From positions 165,370 to 229,369 of the forward strand of contig NZ_JAAGOA010000011.1 of assembly GCF_010550675.1 (NCBI RefSeq): a stretch of 64,000 nt of DNA, read 5' to 3'. Source of the DNA: Phytoactinopolyspora halotolerans. Its GTDB lineage: Bacteria; Actinomycetota; Actinomycetes; Jiangellales; Jiangellaceae. Shown here piece after piece: positions 50,824-61,253 of this stretch; positions within the stretch are counted from its first letter, which is position 1, and each line of letters starts with the position of its first letter. The position numbers were made by a program, and so were the translations under genes. The notes beneath the pieces were generated by a model. It had not been told where the DNA came from and made no database searches. It saw only the letters and a program-made list of their open reading frames with translations.

Positions 50824-51375
50824 ATGGCACAACCGGCGACGCGGGCGGCCCGGCACGGCCGGATCGCCGAGATCCTGGCGCAGACCCCGATCCGTTCGCA
50901 GACCGAGCTCGCCGAGCGGCTCGCGGAGGGCGGCATCGCGGTGACCCAGGGCACCCTCTCGCGGGATCTGGACGAGCTCGGTGCCGTCAAGATCCGCAAC
51001 TCGCAGGGCTGGCTTGTCTACGCCCTCCCCGGCGAGGGAGGCGACCCGACGCCGCGGGCGGCGGAGGAAGGCGCGATCGACGCCCGCCTGATCCGGGTCT
51101 GCGAGGAGATCCTGGTCTCCGCACGCAGCTCGGCGAATCTGGTGGTGTTGCGCACGCCGCCGGGAGCCGCGCAGTACCTGGCATCCGCGATCGACCACGC
51201 CGCCCGCCCGGAGCTGCTCGGCACCATCGCGGGCGACGACACGGTCCTGGTGATCAGTGCCGATCCCGCCGGCGGGGAACGGGTTGCGGCCTGGTTCCTG
51301 GCGCTCGCCGAAGGCGCCGTGCCGGAGAACGGCGGTGCGACGTCCACCAGCACGTCCGTCGGCGACCCTGAGTGA
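50824..51375 (+). CDS. argR: Arginine repressor ArgR
   Basis: A 183-residue regulator. The N-terminal winged helix (RHGRIAEILAQTPIRSQTEL, then TQGTLSRDLDELGAVKIR) binds ARG boxes. The C-terminal domain, which forms hexamers and binds arginine, has LGTIAGDDTVLVIS. It is encoded in the operon it controls, and the palindrome before argC is its likely site. Coupled to argF by one base. Confidence 0.95.
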   Translation: MAQPATRAARHGRIAEILAQTPIRSQTELAERLAEGGIAVTQGTLSRDLDELGAVKIRNSQGWLVYALPGEGGDPTPRAAEEGAIDARLIRVCEEILVSARSSANLVVLRTPPGAAQYLASAIDHAARPELLGTIAGDDTVLVISADPAGGERVAAWFLALAEGAVPENGGATSTSTSVGDPE

Positions 51376-51411
51376 ACACTGACGACTTTCGAATATCGAG
51401 GAGCTTCCATC

Positions 51412-52617
51412 ATGTCCACATCCGAGAAGATCGTTCTCGCCTACTCCGGTGGGCTCGACACGTCGGTGGCGATCGGCTGGATCGCTGAAGCCACCGGTGC
51501 TGAGGTGATCGCCGTCGCGGTCGACGTCGGCCAGGGCGGCGAGGACCTGGACACCATCCGCAAGCGGGCGTTGGCCTGCGGTGCGGTCGAGGCGTACGTC
51601 GCTGATGCACGGGACGAGTTCGCCGACGAGTACTGCCTGCCCGCACTGAAGGCCAACGCCCTTTACATGGACCGCTACCCGCTGGTGTCGGCGCTGTCCC
51701 GCCCCGTCATCGTCAAGCATCTGGTGAAGGCGGCGCAGCAGCACGGTGCCGGCACGGTCGCTCACGGCTGCACCGGCAAGGGCAACGACCAGGTTCGGTT
51801 CGAGGTCGGCATCACGGCCCTGGCGCCGGAGTTGAAGTGCATCGCTCCGGTGCGGGACCTGGCGCTGACCAGGGACAAAGCGATCGACTTCGCGGAGAGG
51901 AACAACCTCCCGATCGAGACCACCAAGAAGAACCCGTACTCGATCGACCAGAACGTGTGGGGCCGGGCGATCGAGACCGGCTTCCTGGAGGACATCTGGA
52001 ACCCGCCGATCGAGGACATTTACACCTATACCCAGGATCCGGCCGAGCCGCGCGACCCGGACGAGGTGGTCATCACCTTCGACGAGGGCCGTCCGGTGGC
52101 GATCGACGGCGAGACGGTCACCATGCTGCAGGCGATCGAGATCCTCAACCAGCGTGCCGGCGCGCACGGCGTCGGCCGGCTGGACATGGTGGAGGACCGG
52201 CTCGTCGGCATCAAGAGCCGCGAGGTGTACGAGGCGCCCGGCGCCATCGCGCTGATCGCCGCCCACCAAGAACTCGAGAACGTGACGGTGGAGCGCGAGC
52301 TGGCCCGGTTCAAACGGACCGTGGACCAGCGCTGGGGCGAGCTCGTGTATGACGGGCTGTGGTCCTCGCCGCTGAAGCAGGCGCTGGACGGGTTCATCGA
52401 CGACGCGAACGCGCACGTCTCCGGCGAAATCCGGATGGTGCTGCACGGCGGCCGCGCGGTGGTGACCGGCCGGCGTTCCGGGCAGAGCCTGTATGACTTC
52501 GGCCTGGCCACCTACGACACCGGCGACACGTTCGACCAGTCGCACGCCAAGGGGTTCATCGAGCTGTTCGGCATGTCCACCAAGCTGGCAGCGGTGCGGA
52601 ACCAGAAGAACGGCTAG
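51412..52617 (+). CDS. argG: Argininosuccinate synthase
   Basis: A 401-residue enzyme that joins citrulline and aspartate using ATP. The PP-loop [14 protein letters not shown], the [14 protein letters not shown] segment and [15 protein letters not shown] are characteristic. ATG at 51412 has GAGGAG nine bases upstream. It follows argR by 36 bases. Confidence 0.97.
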   Translation: MSTSEKIVLAYSGGLDTSVAIGWIAEATGAEVIAVAVDVGQGGEDLDTIRKRALACGAVEAYVADARDEFADEYCLPALKANALYMDRYPLVSALSRPVIVKHLVKAAQQHGAGTVAHGCTGKGNDQVRFEVGITALAPELKCIAPVRDLALTRDKAIDFAERNNLPIETTKKNPYSIDQNVWGRAIETGFLEDIWNPPIEDIYTYTQDPAEPRDPDEVVITFDEGRPVAIDGETVTMLQAIEILNQRAGAHGVGRLDMVEDRLVGIKSREVYEAPGAIALIAAHQELENVTVERELARFKRTVDQRWGELVYDGLWSSPLKQALDGFIDDANAHVSGEIRMVLHGGRAVVTGRRSGQSLYDFGLATYDTGDTFDQSHAKGFIELFGMSTKLAAVRNQKNG

Positions 52618-52631
52618 GCTCAGGTGGCCCG

Positions 52632-54372
<1,741 letters not shown>

Positions 54373-54410
54373 AAGCCGGCCCGGCGGAATAGCCTGCCTT
54401 CGGTGGCCCG

Positions 54411-54456
54411 GTGAATACGACTTCAGGGCGCTGGAACGCCCTGAAGTCGTATTCAC
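54411..54456. repeat. 20-bp perfect hairpin after argH
   Basis: GTGAATACGACTTCAGGGCG (54411-54430) and its exact complement (54437-54456) flank a 6-base loop. It lies between the converging argH and phoD genes and probably ends both transcripts. There is no T-run, and the arms are again AT-richer than their surroundings. A CTCACGC duplication follows. Confidence 0.85.
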
Positions 54457-54521
54457 GCCTCACGCCTCACGGCACCCGCGGATCGACCCCACCTAGCGCT
54501 CACGGGAAGCGCGTCGACTTC

Positions 54522-56126
54522 TCAGCGCCGGTGTGGCTGCAATGTCGTCTCCCAGCGCACCGATCCGTCGACGCCGACCAGCCGGACGGTGAACTCGGCG
54601 GTCGCCCCGTCGATCGAGACCTCGCCGACGTACTGGTGGCCCTCGGCGGGGGAGGTGTTCGCCCGGGGCGGTGCCTCGACGAAGACCGCCTCCGGTCCGA
54701 ACGTCGGGTCGAGCTGGTTCGGCCCGAACCCGCCCGCGTTGAGCGGACCGGACACGAACTCCCAGAACGGGTCGAAATCGGTGAACGCGGCGCGCTCGGG
54801 GGAGTAGTGGTGCGCTGCGGTGTAGTGCACGTCGGCGGTCAGCCAGACGACGTTGTGGATCCGGTTGTGCTTCAGGAAGGACAGCACGGGGGCGATGTCG
54901 AGCTCGCGGCCGGCAGGTGCGCCCGGGCGGCCGTTGGCGATGCCCTCCAGGGCGTCGCCGTCAGCAACGATCAGCCCGAGCGGAAGATCCGCGGCGATGA
55001 CCTTCCACACCGCGCGCGACCGCTTCAGCTCGCGCTTGAGCCACTCGGTCTGCTCATGTCCGAGCACCCCGCCGTCCGGAACCGTCTCGGTGCCGTCGGT
55101 GTTCGGATCCTTGTGGGTCCGCATGTCCAGCACGAAGACGTCGAGCAGCGGACCGTACTTGATCCGGCGGTAGACGCGGCCGGCGCCGTCGGCGTACGTG
55201 GGTGAGATGGGCAGGTACTCGAAGAACGCCTGCCGTGCCCGGGCGGCCAGCACGTCGACGTTCTTCTCCGTGTAACGGTCGTCCTCCAGGATCTCGCCTG
55301 GGTACCAGTTGTTGACCACCTCGTGGTCGTCCCACTGGTTGATCTGCGGGGTGCGGGCCAGGAACTCGCGCCAGTTGTCCGCGGTCAGGTTGTAGGCGTA
55401 CTGCCCGCGGAACTCATCCAGCGTCTCGGCGACCTTGGCTTTCTCCGGTGTGACCAGGTTGCGCCAGGTCGTGCCGTCCGGAAGCTGGACCGTCTCGGTC
55501 AGCGGACCGTCGGCGTAGACGGTGTCGCCGCTGCACAGGAAGAAGTCCGGCGCCAGATCGAGCATGACGTCGGCCATCCGGAACCCTCCGAACTCAGGAT
55601 TGATCCCCCAGCCCTGGCCGGCGATGTCCCCGGACCAGACGAACCGCACGTCGTCGCGTGTGCGCGGGGCGGTGCGCAGCCGTCCGGTCACCGGTGCGCC
55701 GGTCGCCGAGCTCTCCGGGTCCTGTGGAAGGACGCGGTAGTAGAGGTCGGTGCCTGGCCGCAGCCCGCGCAGGCCGATCCGTCCGGTGAAGTCCGTCTCC
55801 GGCGTGACCAGGCCACTGCGCAACCGGCGCGCGTGGCGGAACGACGAGTCCCGGGAGACCTCCACGACGAGCCGTGCCGGCCGGTCCACCCGGGCCCAGA
55901 CGGTCCCCGTGGTGGCGGTGACGTCGCCCGACTGGACGCCGTGGGTGATGGTGGGCAGCCCCGATCGCACCAGGGCGGGAGCGCGGCGCGGGGCGGTCGC
56001 GGCGGACGGAGAACCGGTGGCGGCAGCCGGCGTGGCGCCGAGTGCTGTCGAGCCGAGTGCGGCGGAGCCGAGTGCGAGTGTTCCGGTGAGCAGCGAACGT
56101 CGGGTGAGATCAGCCATGACCGGCAT
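54522..56126 (-). CDS. phoD: Alkaline phosphatase D (PhoD-type), Tat-exported
   Basis: A phosphodiesterase/phosphatase of about 534 residues for phosphate scavenging. A twin-arginine signal (LTRRSLLTGTLALGS) is followed by a fibronectin-like N-domain and a metallophosphatase domain. Metal sites are WSGDIAGQG, LCSGDTVYADG, QWDDHEVVNNW and LTADVHY. Start is uncertain: ATG 56126 (MPVMADL), ATG 56117 and upstream codons all lack a good ribosome site. An AT-rich TATATT at 56266-56271 is a likely -10, which would give a leader of over 100 bases. Confidence 0.9.
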   Translation of the reverse strand: MPVMADLTRRSLLTGTLALGSAALGSTALGATPAAATGSPSAATAPRRAPALVRSGLPTITHGVQSGDVTATTGTVWARVDRPARLVVEVSRDSSFRHARRLRSGLVTPETDFTGRIGLRGLRPGTDLYYRVLPQDPESSATGAPVTGRLRTAPRTRDDVRFVWSGDIAGQGWGINPEFGGFRMADVMLDLAPDFFLCSGDTVYADGPLTETVQLPDGTTWRNLVTPEKAKVAETLDEFRGQYAYNLTADNWREFLARTPQINQWDDHEVVNNWYPGEILEDDRYTEKNVDVLAARARQAFFEYLPISPTYADGAGRVYRRIKYGPLLDVFVLDMRTHKDPNTDGTETVPDGGVLGHEQTEWLKRELKRSRAVWKVIAADLPLGLIVADGDALEGIANGRPGAPAGRELDIAPVLSFLKHNRIHNVVWLTADVHYTAAHHYSPERAAFTDFDPFWEFVSGPLNAGGFGPNQLDPTFGPEAVFVEAPPRANTSPAEGHQYVGEVSIDGATAEFTVRLVGVDGSVRWETTLQPHRR

Positions 56127-56321
56127 CGTGCTGGCTGCAGTCGACATCTGGGTGTCCACGGAATGGGGCGTAGGTGAACCCTCCGGGTGGACGTCACTGT
56201 CGAGAGGCGCGGGCGCCGACACCCGCGGCTCTCGACGAGACGCGGGTCGTCGGTTTGAGACCGCGAATATAACGGCGACGGCTACCTTATGGAGCGCCAC
56301 ACACAGCTGAGGAGGGCACCG

Positions 56322-57881
56322 ATGCGACATCCCTCCGTGCCGGCGGCGGCACGGGCTACGCGAGTGCGTGACATGGGTCCTGGCGTACACCACCTGTTGG
56401 CGTGGCTGACGGTGTGCGGGTTCGTGGGAATCCTGTTCGCCGCTCCGCTGTGGCTCTTCGTGACCGACGACGTGCGGAACGGCGTGGACGTGACCACGGC
56501 ATTGTGGCGGCCGGAGCACCGCGCGCTGACCATCGCGGCGACGGCGAGTGCTGTCGTGGTGCTGACCCTGCTGACGGTTGCGCTGGTCCGGTTGCCGCGC
56601 ACGCGGGCCCGCCGCGAGATCGTCGTCGACGCGGACGGGGTGGAGATCGCCGAGCGTCCGCAGTGGTGGTTCCGGGGCCGCACTGCTCGAATCGGCTGGG
56701 AGAACGTGCAGGTGATCAGCGCCGCATCGAGCGGACTCGGCGCGGCGGGCGCCGATCGCGCTCTTCACCTCTACGTCTATCGCGACGTCGAGGGGCTACC
56801 CGGCTTCGTCGCCAGCACGCCCGTCCGTGAGGAGGACGTCGACCTCGAGGGTGTGCGGATTCCGTCATACCTGGTCCGGATCTACGGACCAACGCCTCGC
56901 GCAGGCGAGGACGTCCGCGAGGTGGCCGTCGCCATCGGCGCAGTGCGGCCCGGGCTGTTCTATGCGGGCGTCGGCGTGGATCAGTGGTACATCCCCGACG
57001 GTGCGCCAGGTGCGGGAGCACAGCCGCACAACGTCATCGGCCGGGCCATGCAGCCGGATGCCGCGCCGGTCTCCACCGAACCGGACGCCGGTCCGGATCC
57101 GTTGGCCCGCGCGGCGTCGCCGGCTCGTCCGCGGCCGGAACCGCCGCCGGGCGCACCGGTCTGGCTCGACTACGGCTACGCCTCGTGGCAGATCGGCATT
57201 GCGGTCGTCGTAATGGCCGCCGCGGGCGCAGGCATGGTGTACCTGATGACCAACCCCTTCGGGTGGAGCACGGTGCCCGCCGGCCTGCTCGCGCTCGTGC
57301 TCGTCGCGCCCCTGCTGTTCTGTTGCCTCCTGCTGCCCGCAGCGTTGTGGCTGTTCCCCCGATTCACGGCCGGGGTCGGCATCCGGGTGGACGGCAGCGG
57401 GCTGGTCATCGTCCGCAAGCGGCCGTGGCGCCTTCGGGGGACCGTGTCGACGCCCATCTCGTGGGATCGAATTCAGCTGATGGTCGCCCGTTCCGGCAGC
57501 ATGCCCGGCGTGCCGGTCGAAGGCGGCGGTGGCGGAAAGGGGCAGCGGCGTCGCGTCGTCGACGTCTATCTGTATGACACGGCACATGATGTGTCGCCCG
57601 ATGTTCCGGGAGTCGGCGTCGACCTGTCGATATCTCGACGTCTGTTGCCTGACTCGGCGGGAATGGCCGACCTGGTGACCTACCCGGCGGTGCGGCTGCG
57701 GCTGCCGTACCGGCACGATCTGGAGCCGCGCGGGCGTGAACGGTGGGACGGCTCCGGTCGCACGGCGACCGGGGGCGCCTTCGCCGTGCCACCACACCAG
57801 TTGCGTGCCGCGCTCATGGCCTTACGTCCGGACATGTGTCACGGGTTCGACGACCTCTGGGGCGGGATCGAGAAGCGCTAG
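56322..57881 (+). CDS. Membrane protein with internal duplication, unknown function
   Basis: A 519-residue protein. Each half has a pair of membrane helices followed by a beta-rich, PH-like soluble domain. First half: LLAWLTVCGFVGILFAAPLW, then VVVLTLLTVALVRL and EIVVDADGVEIAERPQWWF. Second half: IGIAVVVMAAAGAGMVYLM, then LVAPLLFCCLLLPAALWLF and GIRVDGSGLVIVRKRPWRL. The halves look like a tandem duplication. ATG 56322 has GAGGAGGG six bases upstream; an earlier ATG at 56289 is less likely. No family recognised. Confidence 0.75.
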   Translation: MRHPSVPAAARATRVRDMGPGVHHLLAWLTVCGFVGILFAAPLWLFVTDDVRNGVDVTTALWRPEHRALTIAATASAVVVLTLLTVALVRLPRTRARREIVVDADGVEIAERPQWWFRGRTARIGWENVQVISAASSGLGAAGADRALHLYVYRDVEGLPGFVASTPVREEDVDLEGVRIPSYLVRIYGPTPRAGEDVREVAVAIGAVRPGLFYAGVGVDQWYIPDGAPGAGAQPHNVIGRAMQPDAAPVSTEPDAGPDPLARAASPARPRPEPPPGAPVWLDYGYASWQIGIAVVVMAAAGAGMVYLMTNPFGWSTVPAGLLALVLVAPLLFCCLLLPAALWLFPRFTAGVGIRVDGSGLVIVRKRPWRLRGTVSTPISWDRIQLMVARSGSMPGVPVEGGGGGKGQRRRVVDVYLYDTAHDVSPDVPGVGVDLSISRRLLPDSAGMADLVTYPAVRLRLPYRHDLEPRGRERWDGSGRTATGGAFAVPPHQLRAALMALRPDMCHGFDDLWGGIEKR

Positions 57882-57893
57882 GCCGCTGTCTGG

Positions 57894-58640
57894 TCAGAGC
57901 CGACGTCGAAGGAAGAACGTGAACTCGGTTGCGTCGTCGGCCGGCGTCCCGTCCGTCCCGACGACGTCCACGACGTCCAAGCTGGATTTGACGGCCAACT
58001 CGCCGAAGCTGGAGGGCGTGTGCCAGTGAACCGTCCACAGCCGGTCGACGATCGTGCTGTCGCCGCCGCTGACTCGCTCGTATCGCAGCATCGTGTGCTG
58101 CGTGCGCTCGGCTTCATCGCGCTGCTGGGAAAGATACGAGACCCGCAGCGTCGTGCCGTCGGCGAGTGTCGTCGTTCTCGCGTCACCGAATTGGTCCGGC
58201 GGCGCGGGGGTCGGGATGAACAACGGGACCATCGCAGTGCCGTCTGGCTCGAGGTGGTCGTGGATACGACGCAGCGCGCGCAGCGCGGATTCGTCGTCTG
58301 GGAGCAGCGTGAACGTCGGGCCGGCCAGGAATATGGCACGGTAACGCCGCGGCAGATCGAGGTCTTCCATCTTCTGCTGGTGCACGACGACGCTGAGACC
58401 TTCACGACGTGCCCTGAGCGTGCACCGGGCAAGCATGTCCGCCGAGGAATCCAGGCCTTCGACGTCGAGACCCTGCCGGCGTAGATCCAGTAGCGGTTCG
58501 CCGTCTCCGCAACCCAGCTCGAGCGCGGGCTCACCGTGCTGCCGGACGAACCGGGCATACGGCTCAGCGTCCTGGCTATGAGCCTTGAGCGGCCCATAGA
58601 CCTCGGCGACGATTCCGGTGTAGAAGTCGGCGGGATCCAC
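57894..58640 (-). CDS. Class I SAM-dependent methyltransferase
   Basis: A 248-residue Rossmann methyltransferase. Motif I is ALELGCGDGEPLLDL, motif II is VEGLDSSADML, followed by HQQKMEDLDLPRRYRAIFLAG. The substrate is unknown. The start is taken as GTG 58640 (MDPADFYTG), where family sequence begins; an in-frame ATG lies at 58703. It converges on the duplicated membrane protein, with 12 bases between stops. Confidence 0.85.
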   Translation of the reverse strand: MDPADFYTGIVAEVYGPLKAHSQDAEPYARFVRQHGEPALELGCGDGEPLLDLRRQGLDVEGLDSSADMLARCTLRARREGLSVVVHQQKMEDLDLPRRYRAIFLAGPTFTLLPDDESALRALRRIHDHLEPDGTAMVPLFIPTPAPPDQFGDARTTTLADGTTLRVSYLSQQRDEAERTQHTMLRYERVSGGDSTIVDRLWTVHWHTPSSFGELAVKSSLDVVDVVGTDGTPADDATEFTFFLRRRL

Positions 58641-58766
58641 GCGCTCATACTCTCGCGCTGACGCCCTGTGCACCAGTGAATTTCTGGCCGGACCGGGAGG
58701 CACGCGCGGCGGCGTAGCCGAGTGAGGTGTGAAACCGGTGAGGTCGACTCTGCTACCGAAATGCCG

Positions 58767-59429
58767 TCACGCGATGCGGAGCGCCGCCATGACGCCGTCG
58801 CGGATCGGCACGACGCTCCCGACGAACCGCTCGTCCTCGGCGACCAGGCGGTTGTGCTCCTGGATCCGCTGGGTCCAGCCGCGGGTCCGCTCGGGTAGCT
58901 CCTCCCGGTCGGTTCCGGTGGCGACGTGGCCGTGCCAGATCACGTTGTCGCAGAGCCACAGTCCGCCGACCCGGATGCGGTCGCGGGCGGCGAGCCAGCA
59001 GTCCGGGTACCCGTCCTTGTCCACATCGCAGTAGACGATGTCGAACTCACCGTCCTCCTGCGCGAAGCCCTCCAGGGCGTCACCGACGTGGTAGGTGACG
59101 CGGTCCCAGACGCCGGCGCGGCTGAGGTACTGCTCGGCCATCCGGGCGTTCTCCGGGTCGCCGTCCGTGCACGTCACCGTGCCCGACGATCCGACCGCGC
59201 GGGCGAACCAGTACGCGGAGTACCCGTAGCCCGAGCCGAGCTCCATCACCCGGCGCGCGCCGATCGACCGCGCGATCATTTCGAGGAATCGGCCGGAGGC
59301 CCGGCCCACGATCGGGAAACCCTTCTGCTCGGCCAGGGCTTCCATGTCGTCCAGCACGTCGTCGCCGTGCTCGGTCTCTGCGAGTGTGGTGAGGTAGTCC
59401 TCGACCTTGTCATCCATCCAACGACTCAT
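58767..59429 (-). CDS. O-methyltransferase (family 3, COMT-like)
   Basis: A 220-residue SAM-dependent enzyme: VMELGSGYGYSAYWFARAV (SAM site), then CTDGDPENARMAEQYL and FDIVYCDVDKDGYPDCWL, a metal-site segment typical of catechol or caffeoyl-CoA methyltransferases. LWLCDNVIWHG completes the core. ATG at 59429 has TACGGT (complement of 59436-59441) six bases upstream, so the message is probably leaderless. It is divergent from the polymerase gene with 70 bases between. Confidence 0.9.
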   Translation of the reverse strand: MSRWMDDKVEDYLTTLAETEHGDDVLDDMEALAEQKGFPIVGRASGRFLEMIARSIGARRVMELGSGYGYSAYWFARAVGSSGTVTCTDGDPENARMAEQYLSRAGVWDRVTYHVGDALEGFAQEDGEFDIVYCDVDKDGYPDCWLAARDRIRVGGLWLCDNVIWHGHVATGTDREELPERTRGWTQRIQEHNRLVAEDERFVGSVVPIRDGVMAALRIA

Positions 59430-59499
59430 GCTCGAACCGTAGCGCCATCGGTTTCGCCGGTGTGCGACGGGCGGTCACCGGCGGGGGTCAGAATGGACC

Positions 59500-60525
59500 A
59501 TGGCCCGTTGGGTTCTGCACGTGGACCTCGACCAGTTCCTGGCAGCGGTCGAGGTGTTGCGTCACCCGGAGCTGCGTGGGCGCCCCGTCGTCGTCGGCGG
59601 CGACGGTGATCCGACCAAGCGTGGCGTGGTGAGCACCGCGTCGTACGAGGCGCGCGAGTACGGCGTGCGCTCCGGTCTCCCGTTGCGCACCGCCGCCCGA
59701 CGGTGCCCGGACGCGGTGTTCCTGCCGGTGGACCGAGATACCTATGAGGCGGTCTCGGCGGAGGTGATGGCCACGTTGCGGGAGTTCGGCGTCGTCGAGA
59801 TACTCGGATGGGACGAGGCATTCGTCGCCGTCGACGACGATGACGAGCCCGAAGTCGTCGCGCGCCGGATTCAGCAGCGGGTCCGGGCCGTGACCGAGTT
59901 GGACTGCACGGTCGGTATCGGTGACAACAGGCTTCAGGCCAAGCTGGCGACCGGATTCGGGAAACCGGCCGGCGTGTTCCGCCTCACGCACCGGACGTGG
60001 TTCGCCGTGCTGGGCGACTACTCCACGGATGCCTTGTACGGGGTGGGACGGAAGACGGCGAAGCGGCTCGCGGATCTCGGCATCGAGACGGTGCGGCAGC
60101 TCGCGCACGCCGACCCGGAGGGCCTGGCAGCCGAGATGGGACCGACCACGGGACCGTGGTTGGTCCAGATCGCCCGCGGGCGGTCCAGCGCCCGGGTGTC
60201 GGACGCGCCGCATGTCGCCCGGTCCAGAGGGCGGGAGACGACCTTCCAGCGGGACCTCGACGATTGGGACGATGTGACGAGCGAGATCGTCGCCTTGGCC
60301 CACCGGGTGGCAGCCGACGTCGTCCGAGAGGGGCGAGATGCGGTGCGGGTGGTCGTCAAGGTGCGTTATGCGCCTTTCTTCACCTACACCCACGGGCGGG
60401 CTCTGCCGACGCCGACGGCGGACGCGGGAGAGATCGAGAAGGCGGCGCTCGCGGCCCTGGACGCGTTCACCGACCGCCGGCCGGTTCGGCTGCTCGGCGT
60501 GCGGGCGGAGTTCAGCCGTCGCTGA
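59500..60525 (+). CDS. dinB: Y-family DNA polymerase, DinB2-like, with leucine at the steric gate
   Basis: A 341-residue Y-family polymerase. Catalytic acids are in HVDLDQFLAAVE and ILGWDEAFVAVD (usual SxDE is GWDE). The palm, the KRGVVSTASYEARE loop and the HhH segment GVGRKTAKRLADLG follow; the little-finger domain ends without a clear beta-clamp motif. The steric-gate position, Phe13 in E. coli DinB (DMDCFF), is Leu14 here (DLDQFL). Mycobacterium smegmatis DinB2, with Leu at this site, is known to incorporate ribonucleotides readily. The same tolerance is inferred. Confidence 0.9.
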   Translation: MARWVLHVDLDQFLAAVEVLRHPELRGRPVVVGGDGDPTKRGVVSTASYEAREYGVRSGLPLRTAARRCPDAVFLPVDRDTYEAVSAEVMATLREFGVVEILGWDEAFVAVDDDDEPEVVARRIQQRVRAVTELDCTVGIGDNRLQAKLATGFGKPAGVFRLTHRTWFAVLGDYSTDALYGVGRKTAKRLADLGIETVRQLAHADPEGLAAEMGPTTGPWLVQIARGRSSARVSDAPHVARSRGRETTFQRDLDDWDDVTSEIVALAHRVAADVVREGRDAVRVVVKVRYAPFFTYTHGRALPTPTADAGEIEKAALAALDAFTDRRPVRLLGVRAEFSRR

Positions 60526-60530
60526 CGCCG

Positions 60531-60602
60531 GCGATGCCCGGGCCACCGGCGATGCCCGGGCCACCGGCGATGCCCGGGCCACCGGCGGTGCCCCGGTCGC
60601 TG
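60531..60602. repeat. 18-bp tandem repeat
   Basis: Three exact copies of GCGATGCCCGGGCCACCG run from 60531 to 60584, followed by one degenerate copy to 60602. The array is flanked by near-copies of CGTCGCTGACGCCG. It begins six bases after the polymerase stop and looks non-coding. Confidence 0.8.
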
Positions 60603-60698
60603 ACGCCGGCGCTATCCCGTCGCTGAGCCGTGCGTCGCCGGTTCCATTCATCGCGACGCGTGGCCGACATCCAGACGGGCGTCCTAGACTCGGTGGTG

Positions 60699-61142
60699 AT
60701 GCGGGACTCCACGGCCAGGCGGCTCTCGCGCCTGCATATCTTCCTGTACCGGCTGACCGGTGGGTTGATCGGACGTCGGTTGGTGCGCAATGACATGCTG
60801 CTGCTGACCACGCGCGGACGGAACAGCGGTAAGCCGCACCGGGTCCCGCTGCTCTACCTCAGCGACGGTGACACCCCCGCGGTGGCCGCGTCGTGGGGCG
60901 GACGCCCGAACCATCCGCAGTGGTATCAGAACCTGCAAGCCGACCCTCGGGCCGAGGTGCAGATCCTGAGTGAGAGATGGCCGGTGCGGGCCCGTACGGC
61001 CGACCCGGAGGAGCGCGCGGAATGGTGGCCGAAGTTCTTGGCGACGTACCACGGATACCGCGTCTACGAGTCGAACACGGACCGGGTCATCCCGGTGGTC
61101 TTCCTGGAAGCGGACGAGAAACGCGAGAACGACGACGGCTGA
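60699..61142 (+). CDS. Deazaflavin (F420)-dependent nitroreductase family protein (Ddn-like)
   Basis: A 147-residue split-barrel protein of the Ddn/nitroreductase family: RNDMLLLTTRGRNSGKPHRV, PLLYLSDGDTPAVAASWGG and HPQWYQNLQADPRAEVQI are diagnostic. Members reduce quinones or nitro compounds with F420H2. ATG 60699 follows TAGACT (60685-60690) by eight bases, suggesting a leaderless message; the frame extends back to 60630 without support. Confidence 0.87.
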   Translation: MRDSTARRLSRLHIFLYRLTGGLIGRRLVRNDMLLLTTRGRNSGKPHRVPLLYLSDGDTPAVAASWGGRPNHPQWYQNLQADPRAEVQILSERWPVRARTADPEERAEWWPKFLATYHGYRVYESNTDRVIPVVFLEADEKRENDDG

Positions 61143-61187
61143 GGCCCCTACACGGCCGTGCGCGCGGCGGTCACTAGGCTCGGGTAG

Positions 61188-61253
61188 ATGTCCGAGGTCA
61201 AGGTCCTGTACTCCGGGTGTCGCTCGTATCGATGCCGGCCGGAGCGGCGGTGA
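61188..61253 (+). CDS. Leaderless upstream ORF coupled to the glycosylase gene
   Basis: A 21-residue frame starting MSEVKVLYSG and ending RCRPERR. TAGGCT (61175-61180) is seven bases before its ATG, the expected distance for a leaderless start. Its TGA overlaps the GTG start of the 3-methyladenine glycosylase gene (GTGA). The frame differs from that of the glycosylase, so it is either a coupling ORF or a chance frame. Confidence 0.35.
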   Translation: MSEVKVLYSGCRSYRCRPERR

